Source of the DNA: Streptomyces sp. NBC_00683
Lineage (GTDB): Bacteria > Actinomycetota > Actinomycetes > Streptomycetales > Streptomycetaceae
Length of the DNA stretch: 64,000 bases
Assembly (NCBI RefSeq): GCF_036226745.1
Contig: NZ_CP109013.1
Location: 7,750,001 to 7,814,000 of the forward strand
Reading direction: 5' to 3'
In this document: one piece after another, positions 49,162-57,377 of the stretch
How positions within the stretch are numbered: the stretch's first letter is position 1
Layout of the letters: each line of letters opens with the position of its first letter
Program-made: the position numbers and the translations under genes
Notes under the pieces: generated by a model
Told to the model about the DNA's origin: nothing
What the model saw: the letters and a program-made list of their open reading frames with translations, nothing else
Databases searched by the model: none

Positions 49162-49338
49162 TCAACGGCCCCCGTCCGTCGCCTGCTGCGGCACGACCAC
49201 CAGGAACGCGTCCTGCTCCAGGTCCATCACGACCTCGGCGGCCGTGCCCTCGCAGCGTCGGGCGGCCGCGAACTCCTCCGCGGGCAAGCTGCCCCGCGGT
49301 CCCCCCGCGGGGAACTGCTCAAGTACCGTACGGCGCAC
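49162..49338 (-). CDS. Small 58-residue protein of unknown function
   Basis: Short protein beginning VRRTVLEQFPAGGPRGSLPA, then EEFAAARRCEGTAAEVVMDL and a hydrophobic EQDAFLVVVPQQ end. It resembles small Streptomyces proteins of unknown function in having an acidic beta-rich C-terminus. A GAGGGGG sequence 6-7 bases before GTG 49338 supports this start over the longer frame to 49470. It is divergent from the P-loop/Nudix gene and convergent with the ROK kinase. Confidence is moderate because the frame is short. Confidence 0.5.
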   Translation of the reverse strand: MRRTVLEQFPAGGPRGSLPAEEFAAARRCEGTAAEVVMDLEQDAFLVVVPQQATDGGR

Positions 49339-49544
49339 CGCGCACCCCCTCGTCGTTGCTGTGCTGATCGCTCCAACGACGTCCGGCCGCCCACCGTTAC
49401 GGTCGCGCCGGCGGCCGGGCTCGTACAGTGGGACGCCCTCCGAGACGCGCCGGTTGCCGACTCCGTGCAACAGCGTCGCCCGGGCGGGTTTCCGCAGCGG
49501 GGTGTTGCGGGCAAGCCACAGAGGGCTACGGAAGAGGGGGAACC

Positions 49545-50582
49545 GTGATCGTCTGGATCAACGGTGCGTTCAGTGCGGGCAAAACGAGCGCCGCGTGCGA
49601 ACTGATCGATCTGATCCCGAACAGCACCTTCTACGACCCCGAACTGATCGGCGGGGGACTGCGCCACCTGCTGCCCCAGAAGAAGCTCGCCGAAGTGACC
49701 GATTTCCAGGACCTGGCGATCTGGCGCCGGCTGGTGGTCGACACGGCCGCCGCTCTGCTCGGCGAGCTGTCCGGGGTGCTCGTGGTGCCCATGACGCTGC
49801 TGAGGCAGGAGTACCGCGACGAGATCTTCGGCGGACTCGCCGCGCGGCGCATTCCGGTGCGTCATGTACTGCTCTCACCTGAGGAAACGATCCTGCGGAG
49901 ACGGATCGCCGACCGGGAGGAATTCGCGGACGATCCCGAGCACAGCGAGCGGATCCGGCAGTGGGCCTACGAGCACATCGAGCCCTACCGGGCGGCGCTC
50001 GAGTGGATCACCGCGGACGCCCACACGATCGACACCAGCGCCCTCACCCCCTACGAGACGGCCGAGCGGATAGCCGAGGCCGTACGCACCGGGGATGCCC
50101 GTGAGTGCGAGATCGTGCAGACACCCGAGCCGCGTGCGGAAACCGTCGCCTCCGGGGTCCTGCTCTTCGACGAGCAGGACCGCTTCCTGCTCGTCGACCC
50201 GACCTACAAGCCGGGCTGGGAGTTCCCCGGCGGGGTGGTGGAGGCGGGCGAGGCTCCGGCGGAAGCCGGGATACGGGAAGTCGCCGAGGAGCTCGGGCTC
50301 CGCCTCGGCACCGTACCGAAGCTCCTGTTGGTGGACTGGGAGGCGCCCAGACCGCCTGGATACGGAGGACTGCGCTTCCTGTTCGACGGCGGGCGCCTGA
50401 GCGGTGAGGACGCCGCACAGCTCCTGCTGCCCGGTTCGGAGCTGCGCGGCTGGCGCTTCGTCACCGAGGAGGAAGCGGCCGTCATGCTCCCGCCCACCCG
50501 CTTCGAGCGGCTGCGCTGGGCGCTGAGGGCCCGCGAACGGTCCACCGTGCTCAACCTGGAGGCCGGTGTGCCGGTGGGCTGA
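49545..50582 (+). CDS. P-loop kinase/ATPase fused to a Nudix hydrolase
   Basis: Two-domain protein of 345 residues. Residues 1-170 form a small AAA/adenylate-kinase-like P-loop domain: Walker A is INGAFSAGKTS (K13), and the LSPEETILRRRIADREE segment is lid-like with many Arg residues, as in nucleotide or sugar kinases. Residues 195-335 are a Nudix domain with the box GGVVEAGEAPAEAGIREVAE followed by ELGL, matching Gx5Ex7REUxEExGU. The frame is continuous with one start, GTG 49545, preceded by GAGGGGG. The fusion suggests that the kinase acts on a nucleotide-linked or ribose substrate related to the one the Nudix domain hydrolyses. Confidence 0.9.
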   Translation: MIVWINGAFSAGKTSAACELIDLIPNSTFYDPELIGGGLRHLLPQKKLAEVTDFQDLAIWRRLVVDTAAALLGELSGVLVVPMTLLRQEYRDEIFGGLAARRIPVRHVLLSPEETILRRRIADREEFADDPEHSERIRQWAYEHIEPYRAALEWITADAHTIDTSALTPYETAERIAEAVRTGDARECEIVQTPEPRAETVASGVLLFDEQDRFLLVDPTYKPGWEFPGGVVEAGEAPAEAGIREVAEELGLRLGTVPKLLLVDWEAPRPPGYGGLRFLFDGGRLSGEDAAQLLLPGSELRGWRFVTEEEAAVMLPPTRFERLRWALRARERSTVLNLEAGVPVG

Positions 50583-50642
50583 GAGGCCGGCAGCCTCCCG
50601 GCTCACCGGGCGCGTCACCGGTCGGGAGCCCGTCGCCCGGGG

Positions 50643-50662
50643 ATCCGCCGCGGGCGGCGGAT
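50643..50662. terminator. Terminator between convergent Nudix-fusion and dipeptidase genes
   Basis: ATCCGCCGC (50643-50651) and GCGGCGGAT (50654-50662) form a 9-bp perfect stem with a GG loop, centrally placed in the 96-base gap. Confidence 0.65.
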
Positions 50663-50678
50663 TCCCGGAGGCGCTCCC

Positions 50679-52043
50679 TCAGGCCTTCTTCGACTCGGCG
50701 TAGTTGTGCAGGAACAGCGCCTCGGCGACGGAGAGGCGCTCGAGCTCCTGAGGGGACACGCTCTCGTTCACCGCGTGGATCTGGGCCTCGGGTTCGCTCA
50801 GCCCGATCAGCAGGATCTCCGCCTCGGGGTACAGCCCCGCCAGGGTGTTGCAGAGCGGGATCGAGCCGCCCATGCCGGACGACTGCATCTCCTCGCCGGG
50901 GTAGGCGACCCGCATGGCCTCCGCCATGGAGGTGTACGCCGGGCTGGTGATGTCGGCGCGGAACGCCTGGCCCTGGCCGACCAGTTCGACCGAGACCCGC
51001 GCGCCCCACGGGGCGTGCGACTCGAGGTGGGCGGTCAGCAGCTTCGTCGCCTCCGCGGCGTCCTGGCCCGGGGGCACCCGCAGGCTGACCTGGGCCCGGG
51101 CGCTCGCCTGCAGCGACGGGGTGGCACCCACCACCGGCGGGCAGTCGATGCCGATGACGGTCACCGCGGGCCGCGCCCAGATCCGGTCGGCGACCGAGCC
51201 GGTGCCGATCAGTTCCACGCCGTCGAGCACCTTGGCGTCCTTTCGGAACTCGCCCTCCGAGTACTGCAGTCCGTCCCACTCGGCGTCCGACGTCAGCCCG
51301 TCGACCGTCGTCGTACCGTCCTCGGCGCGCAGCGAGGCCAGCAGCTGGATCATCGCGGCCAGCGCGTCGGGGGCCGCACCGCCGAACTGGCCGGAGTGCA
51401 GGTTCCCTTCGAGGGTGTCCAACTGCACCCGCAGCATGGTCATACCCCGCAGCGTCGAGGTGACGGTGGGCAGACCGACGCGGAAGTTCCCGGTGTCACC
51501 GATGACGATCGTGTCGGCGGCGAGCAGTTCCGGGTGTGCCTCGGCGTACTGTTCGAGGCCGCCCGTCCCCTGCTCCTCCGAGCCCTCCGCGATCACCTTG
51601 ACGGAGACGGGCACGCCCCCGTTCGCCTTGAGGGCGCGCAGCGCGAGCAGGTGCATGATGAAGCCGCCCTTGCAGTCCGCGGCGCCCCGGCCGAACCAGC
51701 GGCCGTCGCGTTCGGTCAGCTCGAACGGCGGGGAGATCCAGGCGGACTCGTCCAGCGGCGGCTGGACGTCGTAGTGCGCGTAGAGCAGCACGGTCGGCGC
51801 GCCGGCCGGCCCGGGCAGGAAGCCGTACACGGAGCGGGTTCCGTCCGGGGTGTCGAGCAGGGCGACGTCCTGGAAGTCCTCGGCCCGCAGCGCGTCGGCG
51901 ACCCAGTCGGCCGCCGCGTCGCACTCACTCTTCGGGAACTGCGCGGGATCCGCCACCGACCGGAAAGCCACCAGCTCGGTCAGCTCCGCCTTCGCGCGGG
52001 GCATCAGCGAGGCAACGGTCTCGGAAATCGGACGGGCGGTCAT
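50679..52043 (-). CDS. M20-family metallodipeptidase
   Basis: Di-zinc peptidase of 454 residues, cytoplasmic. Zinc ligands and catalytic residues are in LLYAHYDVQPP (His, Asp), FGRGAADCKGG (bridging Asp), EGSEEQGTGG (catalytic Glu pair) and the C-terminal SGMGGSIPLCN; IHAVNES near the end provides the last His. The dimerisation/lid domain spans about residues 190-320. It probably cleaves dipeptides such as carnosine-like or general dipeptides. AGGAG lies 8 bases before ATG 52043. It is divergent from the geranylgeranyl-reductase-type gene. Confidence 0.92.
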   Translation of the reverse strand: MTARPISETVASLMPRAKAELTELVAFRSVADPAQFPKSECDAAADWVADALRAEDFQDVALLDTPDGTRSVYGFLPGPAGAPTVLLYAHYDVQPPLDESAWISPPFELTERDGRWFGRGAADCKGGFIMHLLALRALKANGGVPVSVKVIAEGSEEQGTGGLEQYAEAHPELLAADTIVIGDTGNFRVGLPTVTSTLRGMTMLRVQLDTLEGNLHSGQFGGAAPDALAAMIQLLASLRAEDGTTTVDGLTSDAEWDGLQYSEGEFRKDAKVLDGVELIGTGSVADRIWARPAVTVIGIDCPPVVGATPSLQASARAQVSLRVPPGQDAAEATKLLTAHLESHAPWGARVSVELVGQGQAFRADITSPAYTSMAEAMRVAYPGEEMQSSGMGGSIPLCNTLAGLYPEAEILLIGLSEPEAQIHAVNESVSPQELERLSVAEALFLHNYAESKKA

Positions 52044-52056
52044 GGGCACGCTCCTG

Positions 52057-52124
52057 GTGGGTACGACGTTAGGTCTATGGCGCGGTGTGTGCGCCACGGT
52101 GGGCGACGCCGTGGGTGCGACGTT
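52057..52124. repeat. Direct 14-mer repeat in a divergent promoter region
   Basis: GTGGGTACGACGTT (52057-52070) and GTGGGTGCGACGTT (52111-52124) differ at one base and are 54 bp apart, in the 195-base gap between the dipeptidase and the flavoprotein gene. The first copy covers a TAACGT -10 on the dipeptidase strand. A regulator site is possible. Confidence 0.35.
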
Positions 52125-52238
52125 GCGTGTACGACGAAATCATGGCTGATCCTCCCACAGCGGGGCTCGGCCGCAACGCGCCGTAGGATGCCGTGAGCAG
52201 CTGGGGCCACTGGTCGGGATCAGGAGCAGAAGCACATC

Positions 52239-53525
52239 GTGAGCAGCGAGAACGCAGACGCCGGACGTGAGCCGGAAGAGTCGTCGTCCGTATGGGACGT
52301 CGTCGTGGTCGGTGCAGGTCCGGCGGGAGCTTCCGCGGCGTATGCGGCAGCCGTCGCAGGCCGTCGGGTGCTGTTGCTGGAGAAGGCGGAGATTCCCCGC
52401 TACAAGACGTGCGGCGGCGGAATCATCGGATTCTCGCGGGATTCCCTGCCTCCGGGGTTCGAACTGCCCCTGAGGGACCGTGTGCACGCGGTCACCTTCT
52501 CGCTCAACGGGAAGCTGTCGCGTACCCGCAGGTCAAAGCGCATGCTCTTCGGGCTGATCAACCGTCCGGAGTTCGATGCCGGTCTGGTGGAGGAGGCGCA
52601 GAAGGCGGGCGCCGAGCTGCGCACCGGTACGGCGGTGACGCGGGTGGAGCAGCATGGCCCCGCGGTGCCCGACCGGCGCACGGTCGCCGTGGTGCTGTCC
52701 GACGGGGAGACGGTTCTTGCCCGGGCGGTCGTCGGTGCCGACGGCAGCGCGGGCCGCATAGGAGCGCACGTCGGGGTGAAGCTCGACCAGGTGGACCTCG
52801 GCCTCGAGGCGGAGATCCCGGTTCCGGAGACGGTCGCGGAGGACTGGGCGGGACGGGTGCTCATCGACTGGGGCCCGATGCCCGGAAGTTACGGCTGGGT
52901 CTTCCCGAAGGGCGACACGCTGACGGTCGGGGTGATTTCGGCGCGCGGCGACGGCGCCGGGACCAAGCGGTATCTGGAGGACTTCATCGGGCGGCTCGGG
53001 CTTGCCGGGTTCGAGCCGAAGATCTCCTCCGGTCACCTGACCCGCTGTCGCAGTGACGACTCGCCGCTCTCCCGCGGCAGGGTGGTGGTCTGCGGTGACG
53101 CGGCCGGGCTGCTCGAACCGTGGACCAGGGAGGGCATTTCGTTCGCCCTGCGGTCCGGACGGCTCGCCGGTGAGTGGGCGGTGCGGATCGCCGAGGCGCA
53201 CGATGCGGTCGATGCCCGGCGGCAGGCCCTCAATTACGCGTTCGCGATCAAGGCGGGGCTGGGCGTCGAGATGGGCGTCGGCCGGCGCATGCTCAAGCTG
53301 TTCGAGCGGCGCCCGGGAATCCTCCACGCGGTGCTGACGGGATTCCGCCCGGCCTGGACCGCGTTCGCCGGGGTCACCCGGGGGACGACGTCGCTCGCCG
53401 AGCTGGTGCGCTCGCACCCGATGGCCCAGCGGGCGCTGTCGGTGATGGACCGCCGCGAGCTCCGGGAACAGGCGGCGCTCCGGGAGCGGGCAGCGTCGGT
53501 GTCCGAGGATTCAGAGGTTCGCTGA
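52239..53525 (+). CDS. Geranylgeranyl reductase-family FAD oxidoreductase
   Basis: Flavoprotein of 428 residues that saturates isoprenoid double bonds or oxidises related substrates. The FAD motif is DVVVVGAGPAGASAAYAAA at about residues 20-38, the PRYKTCGGGI loop is the conserved PxxKxCGG of the family, VVGADGSAGRIG follows mid-protein, and VVVCGDAAGLLEPWTREGIS is the second FAD (GD) motif. In actinobacteria such proteins reduce menaquinone or lipid isoprenoid chains. GTG 52239 has AGGAG 12 bases upstream, rather distant. It is divergent from the dipeptidase gene. Confidence 0.9.
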   Translation: MSSENADAGREPEESSSVWDVVVVGAGPAGASAAYAAAVAGRRVLLLEKAEIPRYKTCGGGIIGFSRDSLPPGFELPLRDRVHAVTFSLNGKLSRTRRSKRMLFGLINRPEFDAGLVEEAQKAGAELRTGTAVTRVEQHGPAVPDRRTVAVVLSDGETVLARAVVGADGSAGRIGAHVGVKLDQVDLGLEAEIPVPETVAEDWAGRVLIDWGPMPGSYGWVFPKGDTLTVGVISARGDGAGTKRYLEDFIGRLGLAGFEPKISSGHLTRCRSDDSPLSRGRVVVCGDAAGLLEPWTREGISFALRSGRLAGEWAVRIAEAHDAVDARRQALNYAFAIKAGLGVEMGVGRRMLKLFERRPGILHAVLTGFRPAWTAFAGVTRGTTSLAELVRSHPMAQRALSVMDRRELREQAALRERAASVSEDSEVR

Positions 53526-53566
53526 GGGCTTCCGTTCGCAGGGGTGCCTCGGCTCGCTGAGGGTGC

Positions 53567-53598
53567 CTCAGCCGCTCAGCCGCTCAGCCGCTCAGCCG
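53567..53598. repeat. Four tandem copies of CTCAGCCG
   Basis: CTCAGCCG repeats four times from 53567 to 53598, then decays (CCTCAGACGCTCAG), running up to the stop codon of the convergent F420-type gene at 53609. The repeat is likely slippage-prone; it may also separate the two convergent transcripts. Confidence 0.75.
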
Positions 53599-53608
53599 CC
53601 TCAGACGC

Positions 53609-54058
53609 TCAGCCCTCGACCGTGATCCGGAAGACCGGGTGGTCGGGGGCGATGCGGCGCAGCTCCTCGGCGGACGAGTCCGGGCCGACGCCGTTGAAGA
53701 ACACCCCGACCTCCGCCTTCCAGCGCTTGAGATAGGCGCGCAGCAGATCGGGCTTCTCGTCGTCGGGGACCTCGGTGGCGGTGAAGGCCGTGCTCTTCTT
53801 CCCGAGGTGGAGCTCGCCGCCGCCCGCTGCCCGCATGTTGTGCGTCCACTGGACGTGGCCGCGGGGCGCCACGAGGTACTGCTGCCCGTCCACGGTCAGG
53901 AGGTTGACCGGAGTGCGGCGCCACTCGCCGCTCTTGCGGCCACGGACCGCCAGAACGCGGGATCCCCAGACACTGATGCCGCGCCGGGTGATCCAGGCGA
54001 CCGTCCGGTTGAGGATGTTCACCGTGAACCAGCCGGGCTTCTGAACATGTGCGGACAT
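53609..54058 (-). CDS. Nitroreductase/F420-type deazaflavin-dependent oxidoreductase (Ddn family)
   Basis: Split-barrel protein of 149 residues of the Ddn family, which uses reduced cofactor F420 in mycobacteria and streptomycetes. Signatures are VLAVRGRKSGEWRRTPVNLL, YLVAPRGHVQWTHNMRAAG, and a C-terminal HPVFRITVEG. The substrate may be a quinone or xenobiotic. GAAGGGGA lies just before ATG 54058. It is divergent from a TetR gene, with two copies of GAGCACTGCTC in between, so it is probably the target of that repressor. Confidence 0.9.
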   Translation of the reverse strand: MSAHVQKPGWFTVNILNRTVAWITRRGISVWGSRVLAVRGRKSGEWRRTPVNLLTVDGQQYLVAPRGHVQWTHNMRAAGGGELHLGKKSTAFTATEVPDDEKPDLLRAYLKRWKAEVGVFFNGVGPDSSAEELRRIAPDHPVFRITVEG

Positions 54059-54076
54059 GAGATCCCCTTCAAGTGT

Positions 54077-54140
54077 GAGCACTGCTCTCTCTTGAGATCA
54101 GTGTGCACGTAATGGGTGCTCAAAAGCAAGAGCACTGCTC
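54077..54140. promoter_or_regulatory. Two GAGCACTGCTC operators between divergent Ddn and TetR genes
   Basis: The palindrome GAGCACTGCTC occurs at 54077-54087 and 54130-54140, 53 bp apart (about five helical turns); both copies continue as GAGCACTGCTCTC, and the second extends to the 13-bp palindrome AGAGCACTGCTCT. Each is next to one gene start, fitting repression of both promoters by the TetR protein. Confidence 0.72.
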
Positions 54141-54181
54141 TCATTATTGGTCAGTGATCCGTTCCGTGTCAGAATGAACCC

Positions 54182-54919
54182 ATGAGCACCATCCGAGGAG
54201 CCAGGGAACGAGCTCGCGTCGAGGTCACCGCCGCCATCAAGGACGAGGCGAGGAGACAGCTTGCCGCGGACGGCGCGGCGAAGCTCTCCCTGCGCGCCGT
54301 CGCACGCGAACTGGGCATGGTCTCCTCCGCGCTCTACCGCTACTTCCCGAGCCGCGACGACCTCCTCACCGCCCTCATCGTCGACGCGTACGGCGCCGTC
54401 GGCGAGGCAGCCGAGGCGGCTCGCGCGACGCCCGGCGGCTCCACCGGACCGCACACCGCCCGCTGGACCACCGTCGCCTGTGCCGTACGGGAGTGGGCCC
54501 TTGAACATCCCCATGAGTACGCACTGATCTACGGCTCGCCCGTTCCCGGCTACACCGCCCCGCAGGACACCATCGGTCCCGCGTCGCGCGTGGGGCTCGT
54601 CCTCATCGGGCTCGTCCGCGAAGCGTTCCTCAGCGACGGTCTGGCCGTCCCGCCGCTGGCCGGTGAGCTGCGCCCCGAGGCCGAACGCATGGCTGCCGAC
54701 CTCGCCCCCGACCTCCCGCCCGGCGTCGTCGCCGCGCTCGTCCCGGCGTGGGCGCAGCTCTTCGGCCTGATCTCCTTCGAGGTCTTCGGCCAGTTCAACC
54801 GGGTCGTCGAGGCGCGGGAGCCGCTGTTCCGCCGCGGCGCCCACGACCTCGCCCGCTCGGTGGGCCTCCTGGACGGTCGGGCCTCCGCCGCCGACCGGGC
54901 GGGCGGCGCGCGGTCCTGA
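54182..54919 (+). CDS. TetR-family transcriptional repressor
   Basis: DNA-binding repressor of 245 residues. The N-terminal HTH is at about residues 10-60 (LAADGAAKLSLRAVARELGM then SSALYRYFPSRDDLLTALI), followed by the C-terminal ligand/dimer domain of the WHG type (AWAQLFGLISFEVFGQFN). It is divergent from the F420-type oxidoreductase gene with two identical palindromes in the shared promoter. The start ATG 54182 has no strong Shine-Dalgarno sequence; the bases before it are A/T-rich. The ligand is unknown. Confidence 0.92.
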   Translation: MSTIRGARERARVEVTAAIKDEARRQLAADGAAKLSLRAVARELGMVSSALYRYFPSRDDLLTALIVDAYGAVGEAAEAARATPGGSTGPHTARWTTVACAVREWALEHPHEYALIYGSPVPGYTAPQDTIGPASRVGLVLIGLVREAFLSDGLAVPPLAGELRPEAERMAADLAPDLPPGVVAALVPAWAQLFGLISFEVFGQFNRVVEAREPLFRRGAHDLARSVGLLDGRASAADRAGGARS

Positions 54920-55063
54920 CGCGGCCCCCGCCGGCACAGGTCCTGCACTGGGGCGGGCTCCGCAGGCGCCGGCCCGCCCGGACGAGGTACTCCCCAGGGA
55001 GTACGTGCGATCACCACGCCCGGCTGACGCCCGGCAGGGGGTCGCCCGTCTAGCGTTGCCGGT

Positions 55064-56332
55064 ATGGACGAGCAGCAAGCGCACAGAAGCGCGGCACCCC
55101 ACAGGGGACCGGGCGGCCCCTGGGGCGAGGGGCCGCCCCGGTGGCTGTCCGGAGTGAGGGAACGGTACGCCGCACGGCTGCCGTGGCCGTCGACCGTGGC
55201 GCTCGGCGTGTTCGTGATGGTGGGCACCAACTTCGCGGCGCAGGGCCAGGACCGTCAGCCGGTCGACCTCCTCGCGCGGCTGCTGCTGTTCGCCGCCGTC
55301 GCCGTTCTCCTCGTGCGGCACCGGCATCCGGTGGTGGCCGTCGCCGGAACGTCGGCGGCGACCCTCGTCTACCTCGGGCTGGGGTATCCCTACGGCCCGG
55401 TGTTCCTCGCCGTTGCCGTGGGCTGTTTCAGCGCGATCGTCTCGGGACACCGCAAGGCCGCCTGGTGGTCGCTCGGTGCGCTGTGGGCAGGTCATGTGCT
55501 GATGTCGCACTGGCTGTACCGGTGGCTGCCGCCGGACGGGGACGAGTCCGCGCCCTGGGGGCAGGAGGCGTTCGTCACCGCCTGGGTGGTGGCGATCGTC
55601 GCCGCCGCGGAGCTGCTGCGGGTACGCCGTGAGCAGTGGGCCGCGGCCAGGGCGGAGCGCGAGGCGGCCGAGAAGCGGCGGGCCGACGAGGAGAGGCTGC
55701 GCATGGCCCGAGAACTCCACGACGTCCTCGCCCACAGCATTTCCGTCATCAACGTCCAGGCCGGCGTCGGACTGGCGCTGCTCGACACGGATCCGGAACA
55801 GGCCCGCACCGCTCTCACCACCATCAAGTCCGCGAGCAAGGAGGCACTGGGCGAGGTCCGCCAGGTCCTCGACAACCTCCGCGCCCCGGGCGACGCCCCC
55901 CGCGCCCCCGCCCCGGGACTGGACCGGCTCCCCGAACTCGTCGACCAGGCAGCCGCTGCGGGCCTCACCGTCACGGTCGAGACGGACGGGGCGCCGGGCG
56001 CGGTCCCGCCCGGCACCGATCTCGCGGCCTTCCGCATCGTGCAGGAGGCGCTCACGAACGTCGTTCGGCACTCCGGGTCGCGCAGCGCCGAGGTCCGGAT
56101 CGCGTACGGGAGCGAGGGCATCAGGCTCCGCATCGACGACGAGGGGCCCGCGACCGGCGGCGACGCCGGGGGCAGCGGCAACGGTCTTGTCGGTATGCGG
56201 GAGCGGGCCGCCGCCCTGGGTGGCACGATCGACGCGGGGCCACGGCCCGGCGGCGGCTTCCGCGTGCGGGCCCAGCTCCCGCTGCCGTCCGGCTCACGGG
56301 ATCCGGCCCGGCCCACGGAGGAGACATCGTGA
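55064..56332 (+). CDS. Two-component sensor histidine kinase (NarL-type, HisKA_3)
   Basis: Membrane sensor of 422 residues. Four or five helices occupy about residues 45-190 with very short extracellular loops, so it may sense a membrane signal. The dimerisation/phosphoacceptor domain reads MARELHDVLAHSISVINVQA (His219), and the ATPase domain ends with IVQEALTNVVRHSG (N box), IDDEGPATG (G1) and GLVGMRERAAALGG (G2). TAGCGT lies 7 bases before ATG 55064 without a Shine-Dalgarno sequence, so it is probably leaderless. Its stop overlaps the response-regulator start (GTGA), confirming the pair. Confidence 0.95.
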   Translation: MDEQQAHRSAAPHRGPGGPWGEGPPRWLSGVRERYAARLPWPSTVALGVFVMVGTNFAAQGQDRQPVDLLARLLLFAAVAVLLVRHRHPVVAVAGTSAATLVYLGLGYPYGPVFLAVAVGCFSAIVSGHRKAAWWSLGALWAGHVLMSHWLYRWLPPDGDESAPWGQEAFVTAWVVAIVAAAELLRVRREQWAAARAEREAAEKRRADEERLRMARELHDVLAHSISVINVQAGVGLALLDTDPEQARTALTTIKSASKEALGEVRQVLDNLRAPGDAPRAPAPGLDRLPELVDQAAAAGLTVTVETDGAPGAVPPGTDLAAFRIVQEALTNVVRHSGSRSAEVRIAYGSEGIRLRIDDEGPATGGDAGGSGNGLVGMRERAAALGGTIDAGPRPGGGFRVRAQLPLPSGSRDPARPTEETS

Positions 56333-56994
56333 TCCGCGTACTGCTCGCCGACGACCAGCTGCTCGTACGGGCAGGCTTCCGTGCCCTGTTGGACGCCCAG
56401 CCCGACATCGAGGTGGCGGGGGAGGCCGCCGACGGCGCGGAAGCGGTGCGCCTCGTACGCGAACTACGGCCCGACACGGTGCTCATGGACATCCGCATGC
56501 CGCACCTGGACGGCCTCGCGGCGACCCGCGCCATCACCGGCGACCCCGAGCTGAACGAGGTGAAGGTGGTCATGCTCACCACCTTCGAGCTGGACGAGTA
56601 CGTGTTCGAGGCGATCCGCTCCGGCGCCTCCGGCTTTCTGGTCAAGGACACCGAACCCGATGAGCTGCTGCGCGCGGTGCGGGCGGTGGTCGGCGGCGAC
56701 GCCCTGCTCTCGCCCGGAGTGACGCGCCGCCTGATCGCCGAGTTCGCCGCCCGGTCCAAGGAGCCCGCCGCGGCGACGGCCCTGGACGAACTGACGGAGC
56801 GGGAACGGGAGGTGATGGCCCTCGTCGGGATCGGGCTCTCCAACGAGGAGATCGCCCGCAGGCTCGTCGTCAGTCCGCTGACCGCCAAGACGCATGTGAG
56901 CCGCGCGATGGTGAAGCTGGGAGCCCGGGACAGGGCCCAGCTCGTCGTGCTCGCCTACGAGTCGGGGCTCGTGCGGCCCGGCTGGCTCGGCTGA
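56329..56994 (+). CDS. Two-component response regulator, NarL/FixJ family
   Basis: Transcription factor of 221 residues partnered with the preceding kinase. The receiver domain has the acidic pair in IRVLLADDQLLVRAGFRALL, the phosphoacceptor Asp54 in VLMDIRMPHLDG, Thr in MLTTFELDEYV, and Lys in FLVKDTEP. The LuxR-type HTH is LTEREREVMALVGIGLSNEE followed by IARRLVVSPLTAKTHVSRAM. GTG 56329 overlaps the kinase stop by four bases, and GGAGGAGA lies upstream. Its targets are unknown. The end overlaps the convergent DUF6332 gene by 40 bases. Confidence 0.95.
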   Translation: MIRVLLADDQLLVRAGFRALLDAQPDIEVAGEAADGAEAVRLVRELRPDTVLMDIRMPHLDGLAATRAITGDPELNEVKVVMLTTFELDEYVFEAIRSGASGFLVKDTEPDELLRAVRAVVGGDALLSPGVTRRLIAEFAARSKEPAAATALDELTEREREVMALVGIGLSNEEIARRLVVSPLTAKTHVSRAMVKLGARDRAQLVVLAYESGLVRPGWLG

Positions 56995-57251
56995 GCGGAC
57001 GGGACGCGCTGCTCGTGCGGCGCCCGCGGAAAACGCCACAGCACGTGCACCACGCGGACGACGAACGTCAGGGAACCGAGCACGGCGCCGATGCGGAAGA
57101 GGACGCGCTCACCCGTAGCCGTCAGATCGAGGAACAGGGCAGGGAGGAAGATCCCGGCGAACGTGGCCGCGGCCACCAGGGCTCCGCTCACCAGTGCGTA
57201 GCCGATCTCGACCGTCATGGCGTCCCGGTCAGCCTGAGTGCGTCGCCCCAT
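56955..57251 (-). CDS. DUF6332-type small membrane protein
   Basis: Membrane protein of 98 residues with two or three helices: IGYALVSGALVAAATFAGIF, LPALFLDL, and VLFRIGAVLGSLTFVVRVVH followed by VLWRFPRAP. The short N-terminus MGRRTQADRDAMTVE and the Ser/Pro-rich tail are soluble. It matches a streptomycete family with no known function. ATG 57251 is chosen as the first Met of the recognisable protein. The 3' end overlaps the response-regulator gene by 40 bases on the opposite strand, and both stop codons are intact. Confidence 0.75.
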   Translation of the reverse strand: MGRRTQADRDAMTVEIGYALVSGALVAAATFAGIFLPALFLDLTATGERVLFRIGAVLGSLTFVVRVVHVLWRFPRAPHEQRVPSAQPSQPGRTSPDS

Positions 57252-57377
57252 GTCCGAAGTGTCACAGGAGCGGTGGCCGGCGGCAAGGAGCCCCCTGCGG
57301 CCACCGCTCCACCCCTTCCATGCGCGTGCATATAATTCCGACGCAACGACCCCCCGGTGCTCTGCTAGCGTGCGGAC

